Part shown: positions 1 to 7,676 of the stretch, in pieces
Layout of the letters: each line of letters opens with the position of its first letter
Position numbering within the stretch: the first letter of the stretch is position 1
Assembly: GCF_000471625.1 (NCBI RefSeq)
Contig: NZ_AUSW01000030.1
Coordinates: 124,001-188,000, forward strand
Direction: 5' to 3'
DNA: 64,000 nucleotides
Source of the DNA: Psychrobacter aquaticus CMS 56
Lineage (GTDB): Bacteria > Pseudomonadota > Gammaproteobacteria > Pseudomonadales > Moraxellaceae
The notes under the pieces: model-generated
What the model saw: the letters and a program-made list of their open reading frames with translations, nothing else
Database searches by the model: none
Told to the model about the DNA's origin: nothing
Position numbers and translations under genes: made by a program

Positions 1-603
1 ATTGCTCAACGTATCATAAAGCTTCATATCAGCTTTGGGATACGCCGTCTCAAGCCACTGCGAAGAGATGGTCGAACGCTGGGCAGCAATAGAGTTCGAA
101 TTGATATCGCTGCTATTGCTGGGATCAAAATCGCTGTCTTTTTTGGCCAAAAACACCAACGTATTGCTAAAATAAGGCTCCGTAAAGCTAACCTGTTGCT
201 CACGCTCGGGAGTCACGGACATGGCCGCTACAATCGCGTCATATTTACCCGCTTTTAAACCCGGAATGATACCGTCCCAATCTTGTGCGCTAATGTCACA
301 AGTCACTTTCATATCGGCACAGAGTGCGTTGGCAATCTCCACATCAAAACCGCCAAGGGTGCCATCAGCATTGGTATAATTAAAGGGTGCATACGCGCCT
401 TCAGTAGCAATACGTAACACCTCGCCCGTCGCTACCTCATCTTGAGTGGCCGCAACATTAGTCTCATTTTGACCATTACTACAACCTACCAAAGCCAAAA
501 GCATCGACATCGCCATTACAGGTACTGAAAAACGTCGCACCTTTGCCTCATTGCTGACTGAGTTATTGGCGATTGCACGGTATTGGTCAAAAGGTTTGTT
601 CAT
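1..603 (-). CDS. Amino-acid ABC transporter substrate-binding lipoprotein (3' end beyond window)
   Basis: The open frame runs from an ATG at 603 off the window edge without a stop, giving the first 201 residues of a periplasmic binding protein (SBP_bac_3 family). AAGGA lies 5 nt before the ATG. A basic N-terminus, hydrophobic stretch and lipobox (LVGC) predict an outer-leaflet lipoprotein. The family core is clear: an IATEGAYAPFNYTN segment, QDWDGIIPGL, AAMSVTPERE and FTEPYFSN. These match the next two genes closely, so this is one of three tandem paralogs feeding, by inference, a polar or basic amino-acid ABC importer. Its N-terminal cytoplasmic stretch is longer than usual. Substrate cannot be decided from sequence; permease genes may lie beyond the edge. 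Confidence 0.9.
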   Translation of the reverse strand, partial: MNKPFDQYRAIANNSVSNEAKVRRFSVPVMAMSMLLALVGCSNGQNETNVAATQDEVATGEVLRIATEGAYAPFNYTNADGTLGGFDVEIANALCADMKVTCDISAQDWDGIIPGLKAGKYDAIVAAMSVTPEREQQVSFTEPYFSNTLVFLAKKDSDFDPSNSSDINSNSIAAQRSTISSQWLETAYPKADMKLYDTLSN

Positions 604-635
604 GATCGTCCTTGGTATTTACATGTGAAAATAAG

Positions 636-742
636 GCTCATCGCTTTGGTTAACTTGGTTGCTTGGATTAACCTTGTTACTTTAATTAACAGCTATAGGT
701 AAATACCCATAGCCGTTAATCCTAGCATTTATAGCGATGAGC
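636..742 (-). promoter_or_regulatory. Stem-loops between two binding-protein genes
   Basis: The 146-bp gap holds a perfect 10-bp inverted pair (GCTCATCGCT at 636-645, AGCGATGAGC at 733-742). Nested inside is a hairpin at 691-713 (GGCTATGGGT...ACCTATAGC on the minus strand). Such a structure between co-directional paralogs could terminate part of the transcripts or stabilise an mRNA end. The function is inference. Confidence 0.4.
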
Positions 743-749
743 TGACATA

Positions 750-1709
750 TCAGTTAGTGGCGGCTTCCGCTTGCTCTTCTGTGGCGATGATGGCATTGGC
801 ATCGCTGTTGGCGGCATCACCTTCAACCACCATGACTTCTTTTACGTCAGTGGTTGCCACTGCTTTTTGAGCGGCAGCCGTTGAGCTGGTGCCAAAATAG
901 CTGCCAGTGATTTGGTCATAAGTACCATTATCTTTTAGCTCAGCCAAGGCTTTGTTGAACTTGGCGACCAGTGGATCTCCTTTACGAAACGCAATACCCA
1001 TCGCATCTTCGTCAGTGCTGATTTCTTGTCCTTTCACTTCATAGTCTTTACCAGCATCCGTTTTTAACCAATCGATACCAGTGACTTTGTCAGACATCAT
1101 CGCTCGTACACGGCCTGACGTTAGATCCAAATAGGCATTGTCTTGGGTGTCATAGAGCTTGATATCTGCGTTGGCATGCTCATCTTGCAAGTATTGTGAG
1201 GAGACCGTTGAGCGCTGTGACGCAATGGGTTGGCCTTCTAAATCTGCCACACTGATGTCGTCGCCTTTTTTACCAATTAAAATGATACCGCTGTGAAAGT
1301 ACGGATCTGTGAATTCAACCACTTCTTTGCGCTCAGGCGTGATCGACATGCCAGCGATAATCGCATCAAATTTTTGCGCGTTTAGTCCTGGAATCAGACC
1401 ATCCCAATCTTGTGAAATGACTTCACACTCCGCCTGCATTTGCGCACATAAAGCATCGACCAGCTCAATTTCGTAGCCAATCAATTTGCCATCAGCGTCG
1501 GTATAGCTAAATGGTTTGTAGCTTGATTCGGTGGCTATTTTTATGCTCATCGGCGCATCGGTTGCGGTATCAGCTGTAGCACCATCTTCTGGCGTTGAGC
1601 TATTGTTACAACCAGCCAGCATAAGCATAGCGGCACTTAATGGCGCAAGCCAAAGTGTCTTGGTTTTTAGCATTTTGGTTTTGTGTGATGATGCCATAGA
1701 TATTGTCAT
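750..1709 (-). CDS. Amino-acid ABC transporter substrate-binding lipoprotein
   Basis: Periplasmic solute-binding protein of the SBP_bac_3 family, about 319 aa, expected to deliver an amino acid to an ABC importer. An upstream in-frame ATG at 1733 exists, but GAGGGA lies 9 nt before the ATG at 1709 (MTISMASS...), so that start is preferred. Signal sequence and lipobox LAGC are followed by a low-complexity linker. The core motifs QDWDGLIPGL, AGMSITPER and FTDPYF align with both neighbours. It carries an extra acidic, Ala-rich tail of about 40 residues after the conserved SYFG end, absent from the downstream-numbered paralog at 1760-2557. It is the middle of three tandem duplicates on the minus strand. 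Confidence 0.9.
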   Translation of the reverse strand: MTISMASSHKTKMLKTKTLWLAPLSAAMLMLAGCNNSSTPEDGATADTATDAPMSIKIATESSYKPFSYTDADGKLIGYEIELVDALCAQMQAECEVISQDWDGLIPGLNAQKFDAIIAGMSITPERKEVVEFTDPYFHSGIILIGKKGDDISVADLEGQPIASQRSTVSSQYLQDEHANADIKLYDTQDNAYLDLTSGRVRAMMSDKVTGIDWLKTDAGKDYEVKGQEISTDEDAMGIAFRKGDPLVAKFNKALAELKDNGTYDQITGSYFGTSSTAAAQKAVATTDVKEVMVVEGDAANSDANAIIATEEQAEAATN

Positions 1710-1759
1710 GTTTGCTATTCCCTCATGTTGCAATCAGAAGATGATGAACCAATAGAAAT

Positions 1760-2557
1760 TTATTGACCAAAGTTCGCTTGTTCAAGACGTGCCAGCTCAC
1801 CATTACTACGGATTTCGCTCAGTGCCTTATTAAAATCGTCTCTAAGTGCGTCACCCTTACGAACAGCAATGGCAATATTATCGTCATTGTCAATTTCGTC
1901 ACCAACGATACCAAAGCCTTCAGGGTTGTCTGCTAACCATGATTTGGCAGAAACTTTTTCAGCCAATACCGCATCGCTACGACCAGATTTTAGATCCAAA
2001 TACGCATTGTCATAATTGTCATACAACTGCACGGTATTACCGTTTTTGCCTTCGTAATTATCTTGTAGATAAGCGCCAGGCGTGGTTGAGCGTTGGCCAC
2101 CTAGTGTCAAGCCTTGAATCGCCATAGGATCAAATTTGCCATTTGTATCGGTCAGCCACACCATCGTGTTAGAGAAGTAAGGCTCGGTAAAGTCAACCTT
2201 TTCTTGACGTTCAGGAGTGATCGACATACCTGCCACAACCGCATCATATTTTTGTGCCAATAGACCGGGAATAATGCCGTCCCAATCTTGAGCGACTATT
2301 TCACATTTGGCTTGCATCTGTTTACATAAGGCATTGGCAACATCGATATCGTAGCCTGCCAAACTGCCATCAGCATTGGTATAGTTAAAAGGAGGGTAAG
2401 CGCCTTCGGTCGCGATACGAATGGTCTTGCCAGACGTCTCTGCTGCCGATGCATCCGCATTGGTATCGGTGGCGTCATTAGCAGGTTGACTGCAAGCACT
2501 TAGCATCAACGCGGCGGCAATGGTCATTGATGACCACAATAGGCGAGAATTCGACAT
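1760..2557 (-). CDS. Amino-acid ABC transporter substrate-binding lipoprotein
   Basis: 265-aa SBP_bac_3-family periplasmic binding protein. AAGGA sits 7 nt before the ATG. Lipobox LSAC predicts a lipidated Cys near residue 22. Conserved ligand-pocket segments are IATEGAYPPFNYTN, QDWDGIIPGL, AGMSITPERQ, FTEPYFSN and the GQRSTTPGAYL loop. Family length is typical and there is no C-terminal extension. It lies 50 bp upstream of the second paralog and about 400 bp downstream of the transporter ATPase on the same strand. The ligand is unknown; lysine/arginine/ornithine or histidine-type substrates are common for the family, but this is not readable here. Confidence 0.9.
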   Translation of the reverse strand: MSNSRLLWSSMTIAAALMLSACSQPANDATDTNADASAAETSGKTIRIATEGAYPPFNYTNADGSLAGYDIDVANALCKQMQAKCEIVAQDWDGIIPGLLAQKYDAVVAGMSITPERQEKVDFTEPYFSNTMVWLTDTNGKFDPMAIQGLTLGGQRSTTPGAYLQDNYEGKNGNTVQLYDNYDNAYLDLKSGRSDAVLAEKVSAKSWLADNPEGFGIVGDEIDNDDNIAIAVRKGDALRDDFNKALSEIRSNGELARLEQANFGQ

Positions 2558-2956
2558 CGTACATTCCTTAAATTCTGATGGGTTTTAATGTAGGGTTCTG
2601 ATATGTTGTTCTCTGACGTTCCTGCCAGACAAGTAAGATAGGTAGTAGGATATACCAGCAGCCATCATCATCGGCCACCTGTAAGCATCCTGATAATACC
2701 TGAGTAAAATATCAAAAACAAACATTTTACATACCAACTGTCATTAAACGGTAATAAAACGTCAGCTGTAATTACTGCGTGGTGGTTTTCATTTTTAGAT
2801 GATTTTGGAATGGCAGGCTTAGGATGGCAAAAACGTCACCATCCTAGATTTTTGCATAATGACTATTTTTAAATAGTGATTATTTTTGAGTAGCGACTAG
2901 GAACTGCATAATGATTACTTTTAAGTAATCACCAAGGATTGAATTGAGGCTACGCT
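2558..2956. other. Intergenic region with AT-rich palindromes
   Basis: 399 bp between the ATPase gene and the binding-protein genes. Two similar palindromic blocks stand just downstream of the ATPase stop: ACTATTTTTAAATAGT near 2863-2878 and TGATTACTTTTAAGTAATCA at 2912-2931, each preceded by GCATAATGA. The second could serve as a weak terminator. The rest probably holds the promoter of the binding-protein genes, but no clear -35/-10 pair was chosen. Confidence 0.4.
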
Positions 2957-3754
2957 CTAGGCTTGACGATGCGACGCCATAAAGTCTTTGACACGCTCAG
3001 AGGTGGGGTTATCAAATACTTGCTCAGGCGTACCAATCTCCTCGATCACACCTTGATGTAAAAACACCACTTTGCTGGATACTTCTCGGGCAAAGCGCAT
3101 CTCATGGGTGACGATCAGCATGGTACGGCCTTCTTCTGCCAGCTCACGCATGACTGCGAGTACTTCATTGACCAGCTCAGGGTCAAGAGCTGAGGTTGGC
3201 TCATCAAACAATAGTACCTGCGGCTGCATAGCAAGCGCACGGGCGATGGCCACACGTTGACGTTGACCGCCAGACAAGTTCGCTGGATAAGCATCTTTCT
3301 TATCGAGCAGACCCACTTTATCGAGCAGTTTTTCAGCATCGCTAATGGCTTGGGCTTTTTTGATTTTTAAAACTTGCGTTGGCCCTTCGATGATGTTTTG
3401 CAGAATTGTCTTATGCGGCCATAAGTTAAAGTTCTGAAAAACGAAACCCACGCGAGCACGCAGACTTTCTAATTGCTTGATATCTGCCGCTTGTAGCTCA
3501 CCTGACTTAGCAGGTTTTAATATCAGCTCATCGTTACCAATAATGATACGGCCTTGATTTGGCTGTTCAAGCAGATTAATACAGCGTAGCAAGGTGGATT
3601 TGCCTGAGCCAGATGAACCCAAGATAGAGATCACATCGCCATCGTAAGCGGTGAGAGACACCCCTTTTAGCACTGCCAATGAGCCGTAGCTTTTATGGAT
3701 GTCTTGTAAATCTAAGGCGATAGGCCGAGTCGGATTTTTTGCGATATCAAGCAT
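2957..3754 (-). CDS. Amino-acid ABC transporter ATP-binding protein
   Basis: 265-aa cytoplasmic ATPase of the polar amino-acid importer class (HisP/GlnQ-like). The Walker A motif GSSGSGKST is at residues 46-54, followed by the Q-loop [11 protein letters not shown], signature [14 protein letters not shown], Walker [13 protein letters not shown] and H-loop VTHEM. These are all intact, so it should hydrolyse ATP to drive uptake. It stands upstream of three substrate-binding lipoprotein genes on the same strand, and no permease gene lies between them. The permease is either beyond the window start or elsewhere. HisP-type proteins have the same length and order, so the class call is firm while the substrate is open. 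Confidence 0.95.
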   Translation of the reverse strand: MLDIAKNPTRPIALDLQDIHKSYGSLAVLKGVSLTAYDGDVISILGSSGSGKSTLLRCINLLEQPNQGRIIIGNDELILKPAKSGELQAADIKQLESLRARVGFVFQNFNLWPHKTILQNIIEGPTQVLKIKKAQAISDAEKLLDKVGLLDKKDAYPANLSGGQRQRVAIARALAMQPQVLLFDEPTSALDPELVNEVLAVMRELAEEGRTMLIVTHEMRFAREVSSKVVFLHQGVIEEIGTPEQVFDNPTSERVKDFMASHRQA

Positions 3755-3970
3755 GGTTTAACAGACTTCCAATAAATATGAGTGAAAATGTGAGTAAAAA
3801 ATAGCCATATATATACTATTGGCATCAACCATAGCATGGTTGTGTTATCGCTATGGTTCATAAGACAAAGAGAAAAATGTCATATTGTCTCTTATTACGC
3901 AGTAAAAAGGCAAATCTTGTATAGACTAGGCGGGTCACCAAGTTGGCTAAGCATCTGTATGTAACTGACA

Positions 3971-4012
3971 TAAAAAAGCCCAGACTGTCTTGACAGCGCT
4001 GAGCTTTATTTT
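3971..4012 (-). terminator. Rho-independent terminator, probably bidirectional
   Basis: Arms AAAGCCCAG and CTGAGCTTT pair with one G-U wobble and enclose a second small stem (CTGTC/GACAG). T-runs follow on the minus strand and a T-rich stretch on the plus strand. It lies downstream of the small lipoprotein gene on the minus strand. Confidence 0.6.
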
Positions 4013-4097
4013 ATCACTTAAACTGACTGGGCGTGGTTTTATCTAAAAGTGGTTTTGTTTAAAAATGGTTTTATTTAAAAACAGTACTAACGATTTC

Positions 4098-4166
4098 ATA
4101 ATCACTGCTGAAATAATCACTGCTGAAATAATCACCGCTTAAATAATCACCGTTGAAATAATCACG
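4098..4166. repeat. 15-bp tandem repeat, about 4.6 copies
   Basis: Units of ATAATCACTGCTGAA start at 4098, 4113, 4128, 4143 and 4158 (partial). The first two copies are identical and later ones differ at one to three bases. The array abuts the stop codon of the small lipoprotein gene (stop at 4169-4171). The 15-bp period keeps reading frame. Confidence 0.85.
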
Positions 4167-4168
4167 AC

Positions 4169-4498
4169 CTAATAGGTTGAAACATGTTCTGAGCTTTCAG
4201 TGCCATCTAACATTTCCGAGTCATCAGCAGTCGCTACCGCTACATCATCAGTGTCACTCACTGCTATACCATCAGCGCTAGCAACAGCCACATCGTCATT
4301 TGCACCAGCCACAGCAACGTCACTGTTTGCCGTTGCAGTACCAGTGGCCTCTTCTTCCACCGCTGTTTGTGCATCAACTGGCGATTCAGTTTCCGTTGGT
4401 GACTCCTCCTTGTTGCCGCAAGCACTTAGCGTTAATGCCGCTGCGACCAATCCAACCGTCAACCAGCTTTTATTGATACTGCGATTTGTCTTAGCCAT
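4169..4498 (-). CDS. Small lipoprotein with Ala/Asp/Val repeats
   Basis: 109-aa product. GGAG lies 8 nt before the ATG. A signal peptide ends in the lipobox LSAC (Cys near residue 27), so a lipidated envelope protein is predicted. The mature part is acidic and low-complexity, with an imperfect repeat of DDVAVA-like units in the C-terminal half and no Cys, Trp or globular-domain signature. The family was not recognised and no function is claimed. A second long frame lies antisense across it, but only this strand has a ribosome-binding site and a signal peptide. The gene ends directly at a DNA tandem repeat. Confidence 0.7.
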   Translation of the reverse strand: MAKTNRSINKSWLTVGLVAAALTLSACGNKEESPTETESPVDAQTAVEEEATGTATANSDVAVAGANDDVAVASADGIAVSDTDDVAVATADDSEMLDGTESSEHVSTY

Positions 4499-4944
4499 TT
4501 CTATTCTCCGTAAGTACCCATTGATACTTAATTAATAATCATATTGTGAGCGATCAGTCACTTGATAACTGCTTTCGCCCACAGTCTTAGTAGCTACTAT
4601 ACTTATGATTGATTGCGACGACCTTAGTAGTTACAACACAGTTCTGTTAAAGGTACGTAACGACAAATCTGCTTTTTGACTGGTCTTTGGTGATGCTGGT
4701 ATCCTATTACAACCAACTCAACTCAAACATAATATAGTGTGAATAGCATAAAAAAATGATTATAAATGCCTTATAAAACAGGGGCTATTCACAAAATCGT
4801 CTTTACTATCGGGTCAATCTCCTCTATGTTAAGTAGCGTAATACCCTATGGGTACTAAAATCTCTTTGTGCTAATTTTGCTAAAAATTCGCCTTATTGGC
4901 GCTTGTATTTTTATAAAACATTTATCACTATAAGGAAATAATTT
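4499..4944. other. Divergent intergenic region lipoprotein/proA
   Basis: 446 bp, AT-rich. It must hold promoters for the small lipoprotein (minus) and proA (plus). AAGGA lies upstream of proA at about 4932-4936. No operator or structured RNA was recognised. Confidence 0.4.
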
Positions 4945-6246
4945 ATGAGTCAATCGAATACCACAGACATCGTCGCCTATATGCAATCCGTCGGCAAACA
5001 AGCACGAGCAGCCTCTCGCGCGCTTGCCGCTGCCAATACGGGCGATAAAAATTCAGCGCTCATGGCGATTCACGAAGTGTTAAAAAACGCCAAACAAGCT
5101 ATTTTGGCCGCCAATAAAATTGATATGAACAATGGTAAAAATAATGATTTGGATGCCGCCTTACTTGACCGTCTAGAGCTAAACGACGCGCGTTTCGATG
5201 GAATGCTAAAAGGTCTAAAAGACGTCGCCGCCCTGCCCGATCCTATTGGTGAAGTCACGGATATGACTTATCAGCCATCAGGGATTCATTTGGGCAAAAT
5301 GCGTGTGCCACTTGGCGTGGTCGGTATGATTTATGAGTCGCGTCCTAACGTAACGTTAGAGGCCGCTTCATTGGCATTAAAATCAGGCAACGCGATTATC
5401 TTGCGCGGCGGCTCTGAAGCGTTTGAATCCAATCAAGCGATTGCCAAATGTATCTTAGAAGGTCTACAAAAAGTCGGTCTATCGGAGCACAGTGTGCAAG
5501 TACTACAAACGACCGATCGCGCCGCTGTTGGCGAGCTGATTACCATGACTGACTATGTCGATGTCATCGTGCCACGCGGCGGTAAAGGCTTGATTGAGCG
5601 TATCAGCCGTGATGCCCGTGTGCCTGTGATTAAGCATTTAGATGGCAATTGTCATACCTTTATCGATAGCGATGCAGATGCCCAAATCGCGATTGACGTC
5701 AGCGTCAACGCAAAAACCCATCGCTACGGCACTTGTAATACCATGGAGACGCTATTGGTCGATGAAGCAGTCGCCAACGAGCTACTGCCAAAGATTGCTG
5801 AAGCGATCATAGCCGCTGATGATGCGATGCAATTGCGCCTTGATGATCAGTCACAAACCATTTTAAATGACAATGCGACTCTTAAAGGTCATCTGTCTGC
5901 CGCAACTGCTGAGGACTGGGATACTGAATATCTAGCGCCTATCTTAGCGGTAAAAGTCGTCTCAGGTATCGATGAGGCGATTGACCATATCAATACCCAC
6001 GGCAGCCATCATACTGATGTCATCATTACTGACAACTATACTAAGTCTCAACGTTTCATCCGCGAAGTAGATTCAGCGAGCGTAATGATTAATGCCTCTA
6101 GCCGTTTTGCCGATGGTTTTGAGTATGGGCTGGGTGCTGAGATTGGTATTTCGACTGACAAAATTCATGCCCGTGGCCCTGTTGGACTAGAAGGTCTTAC
6201 CTCACAAAAATGGATCGTTTATGGTCATGGTGAGACGCGCGCTTAA
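4945..6246 (+). CDS. proA: Gamma-glutamyl phosphate reductase (ProA)
   Basis: 433 aa. It catalyses NADPH-dependent reduction of gamma-glutamyl phosphate to glutamate semialdehyde, the second step of proline synthesis, in the cytoplasm. The aldehyde-dehydrogenase-like fold is recognisable from [10 protein letters not shown], the ILRGGSEA loop, VPRGGKGLI and the catalytic Cys264 in RYGTCNTME. The C-terminal signature is [20 protein letters not shown]. Length is slightly above the about 417 aa of E. coli ProA. The partner glutamate 5-kinase gene is not adjacent. A strong terminator follows. Confidence 0.97.
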   Translation: MSQSNTTDIVAYMQSVGKQARAASRALAAANTGDKNSALMAIHEVLKNAKQAILAANKIDMNNGKNNDLDAALLDRLELNDARFDGMLKGLKDVAALPDPIGEVTDMTYQPSGIHLGKMRVPLGVVGMIYESRPNVTLEAASLALKSGNAIILRGGSEAFESNQAIAKCILEGLQKVGLSEHSVQVLQTTDRAAVGELITMTDYVDVIVPRGGKGLIERISRDARVPVIKHLDGNCHTFIDSDADAQIAIDVSVNAKTHRYGTCNTMETLLVDEAVANELLPKIAEAIIAADDAMQLRLDDQSQTILNDNATLKGHLSAATAEDWDTEYLAPILAVKVVSGIDEAIDHINTHGSHHTDVIITDNYTKSQRFIREVDSASVMINASSRFADGFEYGLGAEIGISTDKIHARGPVGLEGLTSQKWIVYGHGETRA

Positions 6247-6310
6247 CCAATACCAAACCCAAAAAATACGATTAGCCGCTATCCTCTCACTTCACGTATA
6301 ATCTATAAAA

Positions 6311-6340
6311 AACGTCAGCCCAATAGCTGGCGTTTTTTTA
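6311..6340 (+). terminator. Rho-independent terminator of proA
   Basis: AACGTCAGC and GCTGGCGTT pair around a short CCAATA loop and are followed by seven T residues, about 70 bp after the proA stop. Confidence 0.85.
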
Positions 6341-6411
6341 TTAGCGTCGAATATGTGGCGCAAGCACCACAAAATATAACTACCATAAAACACAACCACC
6401 ATAAAACATAT

Positions 6412-6433
6412 GGTCTCCTCACTGAGACCTTTT
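6412..6433 (+). promoter_or_regulatory. Hairpin with U-tract just before the ribosome-binding site
   Basis: GGTCTC (6412-6417) and GAGACC (6424-6429) form a perfect 6-bp stem with a 6-nt loop followed by TTTTAT. The ribosome-binding AGGA comes a few bases later, and the ATG of the cold-shock/ribonuclease gene is at 6450. This has the layout of a small attenuator or a hairpin controlling translation. The regulatory role is inference. Confidence 0.5.
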
Positions 6434-6449
6434 ATAGGAAACTGAGCCT

Positions 6450-7211
6450 ATGCAAAGTGGCAAGATTAAACGTTGGAACCAAGATAAAGGTTATGGCTTT
6501 ATCGATGTGGATAATCAGAGTGAAGATGTATTTTTTCATGTGAGTAAAGTTCGCTTGTCGCAGCCCATTAGCGTTGGCCAAAAAGTCTACTTTAATAGTG
6601 AACGTAATGACAAAAATCAATTACGGGCAACCGAAGTTACTTTTAACACATTGAGTATTTTAGACACCTCAGTATCGGATCTCACACCTCACGATTCAAA
6701 TACTAGCCGTCAAAATCACGCTAATAATAGACCATACCAGAGTCGTCGTGACCAGAACCATCAGCGCGGCGGCCATTATAAAAGAAGCGCCTTATCAACC
6801 TTATTCAGTCTAATAGCACTCATCGCTGTCGCGGTTTACTTTTTTGGTGATATAAACTCTGCTTTTTTTGCTGAAGATAATGCGCAAACCTCACTAACTC
6901 ATTCTGCATCTGAAAACTCAAATCAAGCCGCAACTACCGGTATAACGAGTGATGCGCAAATAGATCACACTATTGCGCTTATTCAGCAAGGCGGGCCTTT
7001 CCCTTATCCGCAAAAAGATGGCACGACCTTTTATAATCGCGAAGGCAGACTGCCAGCACAGTCGCAAGGCTACTACCGCGAATATACGGTTCCTACTGTT
7101 GGAGTGTCACATCGCGGCGCACGGCGTATTGTCACAGGTGGCCATCCACCAACCGTTTACTATCTGACCGTTGACCATTACGATAGCTTTAGCAGACTAC
7201 AGGTAAAATAA
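6450..7211 (+). CDS. Cold-shock domain / transmembrane / RNase Sa-type ribonuclease fusion
   Basis: 253 aa with three parts. Residues 1-65 are a cold-shock OB-fold with RNP1 (KGYGFIDV, 13-20) and RNP2 (VFFHVS, 27-32). Residues 66-112 are a polar, basic linker. Residues 113-132 are one hydrophobic helix. Residues 168-253 resemble microbial guanyl-specific ribonucleases such as RNase Sa: GGPFPY, YYREYTV, RGARRIVTG and VDHYDSF. The residues matching the RNase Sa catalytic set are present: Glu211, Arg222, Arg226 and His243. The basic flank before the helix predicts N-in/C-out, placing the nuclease in the periplasm (inference). The next gene, 1 nt downstream, encodes a barstar-like inhibitor, which supports an active RNase. 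Disulfide cysteines of secreted RNase Sa are absent. Confidence 0.85.
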   Translation: MQSGKIKRWNQDKGYGFIDVDNQSEDVFFHVSKVRLSQPISVGQKVYFNSERNDKNQLRATEVTFNTLSILDTSVSDLTPHDSNTSRQNHANNRPYQSRRDQNHQRGGHYKRSALSTLFSLIALIAVAVYFFGDINSAFFAEDNAQTSLTHSASENSNQAATTGITSDAQIDHTIALIQQGGPFPYPQKDGTTFYNREGRLPAQSQGYYREYTVPTVGVSHRGARRIVTGGHPPTVYYLTVDHYDSFSRLQVK

Positions 7212-7212
7212 T

Positions 7213-7587
7213 ATGAGCCAAGCCATCCACTATGTTAATCAAGACCACGTTAATCAAAATCACATTAACCAAAACGGTACAGCAATAAGTACGAGCATTC
7301 CGGCACAGGCTGTTAACATATCTGTGAGTGAAGTACTGGATAAAGCCACGTTATTAACACACTTAGCCCATGCCTGTGATTTCCCAAGTTACTTCTCACC
7401 TAACTGGGATAGTGCGTGGGACTGTTTGACAGACAGCGCAGTCACGCATCTAATACTAAATCTAACCACAGTAGAAAAAATAAATACCGAAGATTTCAAT
7501 GTTTTTAAAAGCATTATCAACGATGCTTACAGAGAGTTTGGTAAGCCACAATTGTGGGTTATTATATCTCCTACTAATGAGGCTTGA
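7213..7587 (+). CDS. Barstar-like ribonuclease inhibitor
   Basis: 124 aa. The C-terminal 85 residues match the barstar fold: a YFSPNWDSAWDCL segment corresponds to the barnase-binding helix of barstar, with Asp66 and Asp70 in place of barstar Asp35 and Asp39. A VIIS strand closes the domain. The first 35 residues form a polar Asn/Gln/His-rich extension. The start codon follows the stop of the ribonuclease fusion by one base, so translation is probably coupled. By family knowledge it should bind the ribonuclease active site and block it in the cytoplasm before export. It has no signal peptide. Start could also be internal; no competing ATG is near the domain. Confidence 0.85.
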   Translation: MSQAIHYVNQDHVNQNHINQNGTAISTSIPAQAVNISVSEVLDKATLLTHLAHACDFPSYFSPNWDSAWDCLTDSAVTHLILNLTTVEKINTEDFNVFKSIINDAYREFGKPQLWVIISPTNEA

Positions 7588-7604
7588 CTACTCATCATCG
7601 CCTA

Positions 7605-7648
7605 AACCTGAATTCGAGATAAAGCCATATTTATCCCGAATTCAGGTT
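7605..7648 (+). terminator. Long-stem hairpin after the barstar gene
   Basis: A 19-bp inverted repeat with one mismatch (AACCTGAATTCG...CGAATTCAGGTT) and a 6-nt loop, followed by TAATTTATTTG. It separates the ribonuclease/barstar pair from gltS. Confidence 0.75.
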
Positions 7649-7676
7649 AATTTATTTGTAAAAAAAGGATTAACCT

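Noticed and set aside
4098..4166. Possible CRISPR-like array
   Set aside because: Units are 15 bp with no spacers and no cas genes nearby; it is a simple tandem repeat.
4200..4535. 111-aa plus-strand frame antisense to the small lipoprotein
   Set aside because: Mirror of a repetitive Ala/Asp/Val coding sequence; the minus strand has the ribosome-binding site and lipobox.
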